Source: CAVRCT01 sp963719645 (lineage in GTDB: Bacteria > Pseudomonadota > Gammaproteobacteria > DSM-16500). Taken from it: a stretch of DNA of 64,000 bases. The stretch lies in NCBI GenBank assembly GCA_963719645.1, contig CAVRCT010000005.1, forward strand, positions 310,001 through 374,000, read 5' to 3'. The notes beneath the pieces are model-generated. The model had not been told where the DNA came from. It did not search any database and saw nothing but the letters and a program-made list of their open reading frames with translations. Below, one piece after another: positions 8,800 to 17,459 of the stretch (positions within the stretch are counted from its first letter, which is position 1; the number at the start of each line of letters is the position of its first letter). Both the position numbers and the translations under genes were made by a program.

Positions 8800-9708
8800 C
8801 TAGGCTTTATTTCTCAATGTCGTTTTACCTTCATTCACGCTTTGTTCGATAAACTCAATAATTTTACCCGCGACATCAACCTTCGTTGCTTTTTCAATTC
8901 CCTCTAACCCAGGTGACGCATTCACTTCAATGATCAACGGCCCGCGATTCGAGCGAACAATATCAACACCTGCGACATTCAAGCCAATAATGTGCGCCGC
9001 GCGAATGGCCATTTTGCGTTCCTCTTCGGTAATTTCAATAGCGCTGGCCTTGCCGCCACGGTGTAAGTTAGAGCGAAATTCTTCGGAGGATTTTGACTGA
9101 CGTTTCATGGCAGCAACGACTTTGCCACCCACCACAAAACAACGAATATCAGCACCACCGGCTTCTTTAATGTATTCTTGCACTAAAATATTCACTTTTA
9201 AGCCTAGAAAAGCTTCAATCATGCTGCGAGCGGCTTTTGCCGTTTCCACTAAAATGACACCAATGCCTTGTGTCCCTTCTAAAAATTTAATCACCAATGG
9301 CGGGCCGCCGACCATTTTAATTAAATCTTGAATTTCATCTAACGAATGCGCAAAACCCGTGATGGGTAAGCCAATCCCTTTTTTGGAAAGTAATTGCAAG
9401 GAGCGTAATTTATCGCGTGCACGGGTGATCGCGACAGAATCATTGACGCAAAACGCATTCATCATTTCAAGTTGTCGCACAACCGCTGCACCATAAAAAG
9501 TGACCGATGCACCAATGCGTGGAATCACGGCATCATAGTTTTCAAGTTCAGCACCTTTGTAATGGATGGATGCGCGAGCGGACGTAATATTCATATAGCA
9601 GCGCAATGTATCAATCACATTTGCATTGTGCCCGCGTTCGGTTGCTGCATCCACTAATCGCTGGGTGGAATACAAATCATGCCTTCTTGAGAGAATACCA
9701 ATTTTCAT
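8800..9708 (-). CDS. rimK: RimK-type ATP-grasp alpha-L-glutamate ligase
   Basis: A 302-residue ATP-grasp ligase. The usual target of RimK is ribosomal protein S6, whose C-terminus receives glutamates. An N-terminal domain (MKIGILSRRHDLYSTQRL) precedes the ATP-grasp core with IKFLEGTQGIGVIL, VQEYIKEAGGADIRCFVVG and the metal-binding end IIEVNASPGLEGIE (about residues 255-272). Full length compared with the 300-residue E. coli enzyme. It is the last gene of a tight operon after the retropepsin-like protease (17-base gap) and the MscS channel. This grouping with a RimK-linked protease is common in proteobacteria. Confidence 0.93.
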   Translation of the reverse strand: MKIGILSRRHDLYSTQRLVDAATERGHNANVIDTLRCYMNITSARASIHYKGAELENYDAVIPRIGASVTFYGAAVVRQLEMMNAFCVNDSVAITRARDKLRSLQLLSKKGIGLPITGFAHSLDEIQDLIKMVGGPPLVIKFLEGTQGIGVILVETAKAARSMIEAFLGLKVNILVQEYIKEAGGADIRCFVVGGKVVAAMKRQSKSSEEFRSNLHRGGKASAIEITEEERKMAIRAAHIIGLNVAGVDIVRSNRGPLIIEVNASPGLEGIEKATKVDVAGKIIEFIEQSVNEGKTTLRNKA

Positions 9709-9725
9709 AACTAACCCTATAAATA

Positions 9726-10202
9726 TTAATCTATTTTTAATTCTTTATGTGTAAACGAGCGGCCTGGATTAATGACAAAGCGCTTACGAATAGCGCTTCG
9801 ACCCAGCAGCATGCGAAATAACATGCTGTCCCTTTCTGTCAACGTAATTTCAATAGGCCACGTTTTATCACCAATGACGATAGGCGTGCAAATAACATAT
9901 CGCTCTTCTCGATGGCCACCGGAGTCACTGACCCAGCGTTTATCTATCACATCGGCGATGCAAGTAATGACAGTGCTAACATTGTTTTGCAATGGATGAA
10001 TGTCGAAACAAATTTTCTGCTTATCATTTTCGATGAAAGGTCGTAAGGAGAATGCATGTAATGCCGACGTGCGTGCGCCAGTATCCACTTTTGCCTTGAT
10101 GGAAGCAATACCCAGTTCAGGCAGTTCAACCCATTCGCGCCAGCCAATCAGAGGCAATTTCCGTTTCTTTTTGCTGCCTAATTTTTTCAGGGTGTCTATC
10201 AT
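9726..10202 (-). CDS. RimK-associated retropepsin-like 'Zn_protease' family protein
   Basis: A 158-residue protein of the family annotated as ATP-dependent zinc protease. The motif AKVDTGARTSALHA (about residues 36-49) is a retropepsin-like D-T-G active-site motif, and IGWREWVELPELG near the N-terminus is typical. These proteins are regularly encoded next to RimK and are proposed to act with it on C-terminally glutamylated substrates. It lies 11 bases after the MscS gene and 17 before rimK, so all three are probably cotranscribed. Confidence 0.85.
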   Translation of the reverse strand: MIDTLKKLGSKKKRKLPLIGWREWVELPELGIASIKAKVDTGARTSALHAFSLRPFIENDKQKICFDIHPLQNNVSTVITCIADVIDKRWVSDSGGHREERYVICTPIVIGDKTWPIEITLTERDSMLFRMLLGRSAIRKRFVINPGRSFTHKELKID

Positions 10203-10213
10203 GAATTAGCCTA

Positions 10214-11047
10214 TTAGGAAATGGGGTTAATAATTTGAATGGGCAGAGGATGAGATGAATTGCCTGCAAAAAGTGTCCGACAGGGAAAAGGCATTTCAAT
10301 GTTATTTTCATCGAACAAAGGCTTAATCGCATTCAGCAAGCTATACTTTAATAACAAATAATTTTCAGTATTGACCCAACCATAAAATTGCAAATTAACA
10401 GACGAATCGCCATAACTATCAACATCCACGGTCGGTGCGGGTTCATCCAGGCAGAGCGGATTTTTTTCGGCGAGCGTTAATAAAATATGTTTAGCATGAG
10501 CCAAGTTCGACAAATAAGAAATGGCAATGATTAAGCTGACGCGCTTAATAGGAAAATGAGTCAGATTGGTCACCAGTGATTTGATTAAAACTTCATTTGG
10601 AATTCTAATCAGGGTGTTTTCAATAGTGCGAATTTTCACGGATAAAAAATCAATTGAAAGAACTTCGCCTTGGAGATTATCGACGCGAATAATATCGTGC
10701 AATTCAAACGGTTTCTCACCAATAATAGATAACCCACTGACAAAATTCGAAATCGATGTTTGTGAGGCGACACCAATCGCGATGGTGATAATACCGGTTG
10801 CGCCTAATAATGTCTTAATATGAAAACCCAGTTCTTCCGCCGCAGAAGTAAAAAATAAAATAATAATGGCATAAAAAACAATGCGGCGAGCCAACATGGT
10901 TTGATGCGGCGACAACCGCTTTTTAGCGAATTTATTGATGCTGAGGCTAAAGACACGGGCGAGTATCACGCCAATGAGCAGTAATAAAACTGCCCGCATG
11001 GCGGTATCAATATGAAGTTCATTTAAGTAGTAATTTAGATTATGCAT
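10214..11047 (-). CDS. MscS-family mechanosensitive channel
   Basis: A 277-residue inner-membrane protein. Two N-terminal membrane helices (about residues 16-35 and 53-70) precede the pore-lining TM3 (LLGATGIITIAIGVASQTSI, about 79-98). The MscS beta domain follows (HDIIRVDNLQGEVLSIDFLSVKIRT), and then a C-terminal alpha/beta domain. Such channels release solutes on hypo-osmotic shock. It is the first gene of the operon with the retropepsin-like protein and rimK. A mechanosensitive channel in a rimK operon is not rare but its functional link is unclear. Confidence 0.9.
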   Translation of the reverse strand: MHNLNYYLNELHIDTAMRAVLLLLIGVILARVFSLSINKFAKKRLSPHQTMLARRIVFYAIIILFFTSAAEELGFHIKTLLGATGIITIAIGVASQTSISNFVSGLSIIGEKPFELHDIIRVDNLQGEVLSIDFLSVKIRTIENTLIRIPNEVLIKSLVTNLTHFPIKRVSLIIAISYLSNLAHAKHILLTLAEKNPLCLDEPAPTVDVDSYGDSSVNLQFYGWVNTENYLLLKYSLLNAIKPLFDENNIEMPFPCRTLFAGNSSHPLPIQIINPIS

Positions 11048-11119
11048 CCGAACGGGTTCCAGCTTTTTGGCAATAGTAACATATTTATTATTGGACAGGG
11101 AATTACACTAGCGGAGTGC

Positions 11120-11674
11120 TTAGGAAGGGGTTGTCAAAAGCCCCTGAACAATCGGCCACAGTTCATTTTGCCACACGGCCTCATCGATTGTGCCCAAATG
11201 GACGTGTCGAATAATACCTTTCGCATCAATGACAAACGTTTCAGGTGTGCCATATAAAGCAAATTCTACACCTGCTGTTCCATTCGCATCCACACCGGAA
11301 ACAACATAAGGATTGCCCGATTGCTTAAGCCAATTGCGGGCATTGTTAGGATCATCTTTATAATTAATGCCATAAATAGGAACATGATATTCATGAGCAA
11401 TCTTTTGCAAGGTATCATTCTCAGCGCGACAGGCAGAACACCAAGAAGCCCAAAAATTTAATAAAATAACACGACCGACCAAATCATGATTTGTTAAATG
11501 CGTTTTAGACTGTGATAAGATAGGTAAATCAAAGGCGGGAATTTTTTGATTGAGCAAATGAGGATCCACTTCGACTTGCCAACCGCGGAAATTTTTCCAC
11601 ATGACGCCAGACAGTATTATTAAAAACGCCAACCAACCCAAAAAATAAATCGGCGATTTTTTGTGTGAGTTCAT
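11120..11674 (-). CDS. Thiol:disulfide interchange protein, CcmG/DsbE-like
   Basis: A 184-residue membrane-anchored thioredoxin-like protein. One N-terminal helix (about residues 8-25, IYFLGWLAFLIILSGVMW) leads to a periplasmic thioredoxin fold with the active site CSAC (ASWCSACRAE, about residue 78) and the cis-Pro region ALYGTPETFVID. CcmG-type proteins reduce apocytochrome c or other periplasmic thiols, fitting the cytochrome c1 encoded at the window end. I choose ATG 11674; an upstream in-frame start at 11707 would overlap the acs start. No other ccm genes are nearby, so a general TlpA/ResA role is also possible. Confidence 0.8.
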   Translation of the reverse strand: MNSHKKSPIYFLGWLAFLIILSGVMWKNFRGWQVEVDPHLLNQKIPAFDLPILSQSKTHLTNHDLVGRVILLNFWASWCSACRAENDTLQKIAHEYHVPIYGINYKDDPNNARNWLKQSGNPYVVSGVDANGTAGVEFALYGTPETFVIDAKGIIRHVHLGTIDEAVWQNELWPIVQGLLTTPS

Positions 11675-11700
11675 TCGACTAATTATCCATGAGGATTTGT

Positions 11701-13644
11701 ATGACAAAGGATTCTGTATCTTACCCTATTCATGCTGAGTTTGCACAACAAGCTTGGATCAAAGAATCAACTTATCAAGAGATGTATGCTCGCTCTATTC
11801 GCGATCCCAAAAAATTCTGGGGTGAACAAGCCGAAAAATTTGTCACTTGGTTTAAACGCTGGGATGAAGTGTTTATCGGCGATTTTACTAAATTAAACGT
11901 GCAATGGTTTTCAGGCAGCAAATTAAATGTTTGCTACAATTGCTTGGATCGCCATCTTGAGCAACGCGGCAAACAAACCGCACTCATTTGGCAAGGCGAT
12001 CATCCGGATCATGAGAAAAAAATCACATACACTGAGTTGTATGAACACGTTTGTCGTTTTGCCAATGCATTGAAAAAATTACACGTCAAAAAAGGTGATC
12101 GCGTTTGCATTTACATGCCCATGATTCCTGAAGCCGTCATTGCTATGTTAGCGTGTGCTCGTATTGGTGCGGTGCATTCTGTGGTGTTCGGCGGATTTTC
12201 GCCAGACAGTTTACAGACACGCATTTTGGATGCAGATTGTCACATTGTCATTACCGCCAATGAATCAGTGCGAGGCAATAAATTTATTCCGCTGAAAAAA
12301 AATGTCGATGAAGCGCTCGCACAGTGTCCGCGTGTTCGTCACGTGATCGTGGTTAACCACACGGATAATGCAGTAGAAATGCAAGCAGATCGTGATCATT
12401 GGTATCATGACATCATTCAAAATATGTCTGCGAAATGTCCCTGCGAAATGATGAATGCAGAAGACCCTTTATTTATTTTGTATACCTCTGGCTCAACTGG
12501 AAAACCGAAAGGAATTTTACATACGACGGCGGGCTATTTGGTGTATGTCGCCATGACGCATAAATATGTTTTTGATTACCACGACGGCGATGTGTTTTGG
12601 TGCACAGCAGATGTTGGTTGGATCACAGGACATTCATATTCAATCTATGGGCCATTGTGCAATGGTGCCATTACATTAATCTATGAAGGCGTACCTCACT
12701 ATCCAACGCCTGCTCGTTTTTGGGAAATCATCGATAAATTTAAGGTTAATATTTTTTATACGGCACCCACCGCCATTCGTGCACTACGTCGAGAAGGTGA
12801 CAAGTGGGTGCAAAAAACGGATCGCAGCAGTTTAAAATTATTAGGCACGGTCGGTGAACCCATTAATCCAGATGTGTGGGAATGGTATTACAATGTGGTG
12901 GGCAATCAGCGCTGTCCTGTCGTCGATACGTGGTGGCAAACAGAAACAGGCGGAATTTTAATTAGTTCATTACCCGGTGCGACGCCATTAAAACCGGGTT
13001 CTGCTACCAAGCCTTTATTTGGTATTGCGCCTGCTGTGTTAGATGATGAAGGTCATGTTTCTCCTCCCGGCAAAATGGGAAAGTTAGTCATCACGCAACC
13101 TTGGCCGGGCATGATGCAAACTGTGTTTGGTCATCGTGAACGATTCAATCATTATTTCCAAGAATTCCCCGGCAACTATTTAACGGGCGATGAAGCCAGA
13201 TGTGATGCAGAAGGTGATTATTGGATCACAGGTCGAAATGATGATGTGATCAAAGTGTCAGGTCATCGATTAGGGACAGGCGAACTTGAGAGTGCTTTCA
13301 TCGAACATCCGGCTGTATCAGAGGTGGGTGTGGTGGCTGTGCCAGATGAGATAAAAGGTGAAAGCATTTATGCGTTTGTGATGTTGAAAGCGGGCATTAA
13401 GCCAACGGAAAAATTAAAAAAAGAATTGATCCAACAAGTTCGTCACAGTATTGGTGCGATTGCCACGCCGGAATATATTCAGTGGACGGATGCGTTACCC
13501 AAAACACGTTCTGGAAAAATTATGCGACGTGTGTTGCGTAAAATTGCGAATAATGACATTGAAGAGTTAGGTGATGTCTCAACGTTAGCAGAACCGCAAG
13601 TGATCGATCAGTTGGTTAAAAATCGGATTGCTGAAAAGTCATAA
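11701..13644 (+). CDS. acs: Acetyl-CoA synthetase (AMP-forming)
   Basis: A 647-residue acetate:CoA ligase that feeds acetate into the TCA cycle. Visible are the AMP-binding P-loop YTSGSTGKPKGILHTTAGYL, WWQTETGG, the hinge-region ITGRNDDVIKVSGHRLGTGE, and the C-terminal PKTRSGKIMRR whose Lys is the family's acetylation site. The start at 11701 is preferred over an in-frame ATG at 11689 because MTKDS begins the family-like N-terminus. It is divergent from the CcmG gene with only 26 bases between starts. Confidence 0.95.
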   Translation: MTKDSVSYPIHAEFAQQAWIKESTYQEMYARSIRDPKKFWGEQAEKFVTWFKRWDEVFIGDFTKLNVQWFSGSKLNVCYNCLDRHLEQRGKQTALIWQGDHPDHEKKITYTELYEHVCRFANALKKLHVKKGDRVCIYMPMIPEAVIAMLACARIGAVHSVVFGGFSPDSLQTRILDADCHIVITANESVRGNKFIPLKKNVDEALAQCPRVRHVIVVNHTDNAVEMQADRDHWYHDIIQNMSAKCPCEMMNAEDPLFILYTSGSTGKPKGILHTTAGYLVYVAMTHKYVFDYHDGDVFWCTADVGWITGHSYSIYGPLCNGAITLIYEGVPHYPTPARFWEIIDKFKVNIFYTAPTAIRALRREGDKWVQKTDRSSLKLLGTVGEPINPDVWEWYYNVVGNQRCPVVDTWWQTETGGILISSLPGATPLKPGSATKPLFGIAPAVLDDEGHVSPPGKMGKLVITQPWPGMMQTVFGHRERFNHYFQEFPGNYLTGDEARCDAEGDYWITGRNDDVIKVSGHRLGTGELESAFIEHPAVSEVGVVAVPDEIKGESIYAFVMLKAGIKPTEKLKKELIQQVRHSIGAIATPEYIQWTDALPKTRSGKIMRRVLRKIANNDIEELGDVSTLAEPQVIDQLVKNRIAEKS

Positions 13645-13671
13645 AAAGTATTGTGATTGTGTGCGTTCCAA

Positions 13672-13782
13672 CGCCTTTCCAAAGTGGGAGACCTGCTAAG
13701 CAGCTTTCACTGTTAAAACACAGAGCTGCTTAGCAGGTCTCCCACTTTGGAAAAGGGGGAACAAGGGGGATTTATATAAAAA
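13672..13782. repeat. Palindromic repeat family 2, copy B
   Basis: Arms of about 45 bases (ctttccaaagtgggagacct gctaagcagc and its complement) flank a short loop and end in gggggaacaagggggattta tataaaa. It fills most of the gap between acs and the aconitase gene. It would form a strong hairpin in RNA and might weaken read-through, but there is no U-tract. Confidence 0.78.
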
Positions 13783-13889
13783 AAATTTTCCTCTGTAGAT
13801 ACCGACGGGGCGCTTACAAAAAATCAAACGAATAGCAACTCAATTTCATGTTAAAATAAATCATTGCACGTTCAAGAAGGAATTTCACC

Positions 13890-15824
13890 ATGCCGCTGAA
13901 TGTCGCACAAAAGCTAATTCGCACGCATTTGATCGATGGAAAAATGATTCCCGGCGAAGAAATTGCACTTAAAATTGACCAGACACTCTGCCAAGATGCA
14001 ACCGGTACGTTGGTCATGCTCGAACTGGAAGCAATGGGTTTAGACCGGGTCAAAACAGAACTCTCTGCACAATATGTCGACCATAACTTAATTCAAGAAG
14101 ATTTTAAAAACGCAGATGACCATCTTTTTTTAAAAAGTGCGGCTGAACGGTTTGGTGTTTGGTTCAGTCGACCCGGCAATGGCGTGAGCCATCCCGTGCA
14201 CATGGAAAATTTTGGCAAGCCTGGCAGAACATTATTAGGCTCAGACAGCCACACCTGCGCAGCCGGTTGTCTAGGCATGTTGGCGATGGGCTCCGGTGGT
14301 TTAGAAGTCGCAATGTGCATGGCAGGTCATCCCTTTAATGTCAAAATGCCTAAAATCATGGGCGTCAAACTCACCGGAAAATTACCCGATTGGGTCAGTG
14401 CAAAAGATGTGATTTTAGAAATGCTGCGCCGTTATGACGTCAAAGGCGGTGTGGATTTTATTATTGAATATTACGGCCCAGGTTTAAAAAATTTAACGGC
14501 GATGGATAGACATGTGATTGCAAACATGGGCGCAGAACTTGGCGCCACCGCAACGGTTTTTCCATCCGATCGAGAAACACAAAAATTTTTACGCACACAA
14601 CAACGCGAACAAGACTGGATTGAAATTGTTGCGGATCATGGCGCAACATATGATGAAAATATTCATATTGACTTGGCAACATTAGAACCGTTAATTGCAT
14701 TGCCCTCTAGTCCAGGAAAAGTGGTTCCCGTGCGAGAAGTCGAAGGCCGTGACTTGATGCAAGCCTACATTGGTTCTTCTGCTAATCCGGGTTACCGTGA
14801 TTTTGCGATAGCCGCATTGATGGTGGAAGGCAAAGTGATCGATCAACACGTTTCATTTGATATTAATCCAACTTCCCGTAATCAATTAGAAGATTTGGCA
14901 AACAGTGGTTTGCTTAGCAATTTAATTCACGCCGGTGGACGAATTCATCAAGCAGGTTGCAATGGTTGCATTGGCATGGGGCAAGCACCGGCAACTGGAC
15001 GCAATAGTTTGCGCACGGTACCACGCAATTTTCCAGGTCGTTCGGGTACACGAGAAGATAGCGTATATCTTTGCAGTCCTGAAACGGCAACGGCATCAGC
15101 TCTCACGGGAAAAATTACCGATCCGCGTAAAGTAGCAATGGTTTATCCAAAAATTAAATTGCCAAAGCGTCCGACCGTCAATCGCGCCATGTTACAAAAA
15201 CCATTGTCTCCCACGGAAGCCAAAACCATTCAGCTAGTGAAAGGACCCAATATTGCATCGATTCCAACGATCGAACCATTAGCAAAAGATTTTCAATTAC
15301 CGGTTCTCTTAAAAGTAGGCGACAATATTTCTACCGATGAAATCATGCCAGCGGGTGCCAGGGTGTTACCGTATCGCAGTAACATTCCAAAAATCAGCGA
15401 TTTTTGTTTTGATATCCTTGATGAAACGTATCCCGCGCGTGCTCGTAAATGTAAAGGACATGCCATTGTTGGCGGCAACAACTATGGCCAAGGTTCAAGT
15501 CGCGAACATGCAGCACTTGCACCGCGTTATTTAGGATTGCAATTGGTTATCGCCCAAAGTTTTGCACGCATTCATTGGCAAAATTTAGTGAACTTTGGTG
15601 TATTACCCTTAACGTTTGTGAATCCTGAAGATTATCAAAAAATCCAACAGGGCGATGTGATTGTCATCCACGATGTTCCTCAGCAATTGCAACAAGAGAA
15701 AGATGTGCTTGCAACTATCGATGGAAAGAATCTACAAATTCCCTTACATCATCGCTTATCAAAACGACAAATTGATGTATTATTAGCAGGTGGTTTAATT
15801 AATTGGATGAAAAAGCACGGATAG
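13890..15824 (+). CDS. acn: Aconitate hydratase (short, single-chain type)
   Basis: A 644-residue [4Fe-4S] aconitase of the shorter bacterial class, not the ~890-residue AcnA or AcnB. It interconverts citrate and isocitrate. Cluster cysteines are visible in SDSHTCAAGC (about residue 118) and NGCIGMGQAPATG (about 358-370). The swivel domain carries NYGQGSSREHAALAPRYLG (about 530-548). A GAAGGAATTT ribosome site precedes ATG 13890. It lies four bases before the acyl-CoA dehydrogenase gene, so the two are probably one transcript. Confidence 0.92.
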   Translation: MPLNVAQKLIRTHLIDGKMIPGEEIALKIDQTLCQDATGTLVMLELEAMGLDRVKTELSAQYVDHNLIQEDFKNADDHLFLKSAAERFGVWFSRPGNGVSHPVHMENFGKPGRTLLGSDSHTCAAGCLGMLAMGSGGLEVAMCMAGHPFNVKMPKIMGVKLTGKLPDWVSAKDVILEMLRRYDVKGGVDFIIEYYGPGLKNLTAMDRHVIANMGAELGATATVFPSDRETQKFLRTQQREQDWIEIVADHGATYDENIHIDLATLEPLIALPSSPGKVVPVREVEGRDLMQAYIGSSANPGYRDFAIAALMVEGKVIDQHVSFDINPTSRNQLEDLANSGLLSNLIHAGGRIHQAGCNGCIGMGQAPATGRNSLRTVPRNFPGRSGTREDSVYLCSPETATASALTGKITDPRKVAMVYPKIKLPKRPTVNRAMLQKPLSPTEAKTIQLVKGPNIASIPTIEPLAKDFQLPVLLKVGDNISTDEIMPAGARVLPYRSNIPKISDFCFDILDETYPARARKCKGHAIVGGNNYGQGSSREHAALAPRYLGLQLVIAQSFARIHWQNLVNFGVLPLTFVNPEDYQKIQQGDVIVIHDVPQQLQQEKDVLATIDGKNLQIPLHHRLSKRQIDVLLAGGLINWMKKHG

Positions 15825-15828
15825 GATT

Positions 15829-17013
15829 ATGACAAAAAATCAGTTCGTCTGGGATGACCCTTTACTTTTTTCTCTGCAACTTTCCGAAGAAGAGCGCATG
15901 ATTGCGGATGCTGCTGAGCATTATGCGCAAACAAAATTACAACCGCGTGTACAAGATGCTTTTCATCGTGAACACTTTGATCGTGAAGTATTGCGTGAAA
16001 TGGGTGCGCAAGGATTTTTAGGCGCAACTCTTCAAGGGTATGGGTGTGCTGGGATAAATTATGTGTCATATGGATTAATGACGCGTGCGATTGAACGAGT
16101 GGACTCAGGTTATCGTTCTGCTCTGAGTGTGCAATCCAGTTTGGTGATGCATGCCATTGCTCATTATGGCAATGACGAGCAAAAACAACGATTTTTGCCG
16201 CGGTTAGCAACGGGTGAGATAGTCGGTTGTTTTGGTTTGACCGAACCGAATCATGGCTCAGACCCCGCTTCGATGGAAACGCGTGCGCGAAGTGCCTCGA
16301 GTGGTTTTGTGTTAAAAGGCACAAAAATGTGGATTACGAATTCTCCGATTGCGGATGTTTTTATTGTCTGGGCGAAAAATGATGCGGGTCGCATTCGCGG
16401 ATTTATTTTAGAAAAAAACATGTCAGGATTATCTGCGCCGATTATGCATGGCAAGATGAGCATGCGTGTTTCGGTGACGGGTGAAATTGTCATGGATGAT
16501 GTATTTGTGCCTGCCGAAAATGAATTACCAAACGCAGATGGGTTGGCAGCTCCCTTGGGTTGTTTGGATAATGCGCGCTATGGTATTGCGTGGGGTGCAT
16601 TAGGCGCGGCGGAATTTTGTTGGCATGCTACGCAGCGTTATGTGTTAGAGCGCAAACAATTTGGTGTGCCGCTCGCTGCGAATCAACTCATTCAAATGAA
16701 ATTAGCCAATATGCAAACTCAAATTGCGTTGGCATTGCAAGCGTGTTTGCGCGTGGGTCGTTTGAAAGACGAAGGCTGCGCATCCTCCGCAATGATTTCA
16801 CTGATCAAGCGAAATTCGTCGCTGATTGCATTAGACATTGCACGCGAAGCACGTGATATGCACGGTGCAAATGGCATCATGGAAGATTTTAATGTCATCC
16901 GCCACATGTTGAATTTAGAAACGGTCAAAACGTATGAGGGCACGGCTGATATTCATGCGTTGATTTTGGGTTATTCACAAACGAATATTGCAGCGTTTAA
17001 ATCGGGTGGATAG
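15829..17013 (+). CDS. gcdH: Acyl-CoA dehydrogenase, glutaryl-CoA dehydrogenase-like
   Basis: A 394-residue flavoenzyme. Family blocks: YRSALSVQSSLVMHAIAHYG, the FAD-binding CFGLTEPNHGSDPASMETRA, KMWITNSPIADVFIVWAK, and the catalytic base region VKTYEGTADIHALILG (Glu near residue 368). These patterns match glutaryl-CoA dehydrogenase, which oxidises and decarboxylates glutaryl-CoA to crotonyl-CoA in lysine/tryptophan breakdown. It closely follows acn (four-base gap), placing lysine catabolism beside the TCA enzyme. Confidence 0.88.
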   Translation: MTKNQFVWDDPLLFSLQLSEEERMIADAAEHYAQTKLQPRVQDAFHREHFDREVLREMGAQGFLGATLQGYGCAGINYVSYGLMTRAIERVDSGYRSALSVQSSLVMHAIAHYGNDEQKQRFLPRLATGEIVGCFGLTEPNHGSDPASMETRARSASSGFVLKGTKMWITNSPIADVFIVWAKNDAGRIRGFILEKNMSGLSAPIMHGKMSMRVSVTGEIVMDDVFVPAENELPNADGLAAPLGCLDNARYGIAWGALGAAEFCWHATQRYVLERKQFGVPLAANQLIQMKLANMQTQIALALQACLRVGRLKDEGCASSAMISLIKRNSSLIALDIAREARDMHGANGIMEDFNVIRHMLNLETVKTYEGTADIHALILGYSQTNIAAFKSGG

Positions 17014-17027
17014 GGCTGTCGAAGAGC

Positions 17028-17456
17028 TGTCATCCTGAGCGCTTAAGAAAGGGCTGTAGCCTGAGTGCTTAAGAAAGAGCTGCAGCCTGAGTGCTTAAGA
17101 AAGAGCTGCAGCCTGAGTGCTTAAGAAAGGGCTGTCATCCTGAGTGCTTTTCGCCCCGAAGGATCTCCCGCAAGTTTCTGAGGCTTAGCTAGAGATATTT
17201 TTAAGCGTCTCTCTGCTCCATATGGAGATCCTTCGGAGCGAAAAGCACTCAGGATGACAGCCCTTTCTTAAGCACTCAGGCTGCAGCCCTTTCTTAAGCA
17301 CTCAGGCTGCAGCTTTTTCTTAAGCACTCAGGATGACAGCCCTTTCTTAAGCACTCAGGATGACAGCCCTTTCTTAAGCACTCAGGCTGCAGCTTTTTCT
17401 TAAGCACTCAGGATGACAGCTCTTTCTTAAGCATTCATGATGACAGCTTTTTCTAA
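17028..17456. repeat. Mirrored tandem array of 26-27-bp units around a hairpin core
   Basis: Left of the centre are about five units reading cctgagtgcttaagaaagag + ctgcag. Right of it are about eight units in inverse orientation (cactcaggatgacagccctt + tcttaag). The core at about 17150-17250 is itself palindromic (ttttcgccccgaaggatctc paired with gagatccttcggagcgaaaa). Units alternate between 'gatgacag' (27 bp) and 'gctgcag' (26 bp) variants. It separates convergent genes and is non-coding. Solo units occur at 1464 and 7391. Confidence 0.85.
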
Positions 17457-17459
17457 TCA

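Noticed and set aside
13672..13782. Intrinsic terminator of acs
   Set aside because: The stem is long but has no U-tract, and the same element occurs in other contexts as a repeat.
17028..17456. CRISPR array
   Set aside because: Units are directly adjacent with no unique spacers, are inverted about a centre, and no cas genes are nearby.
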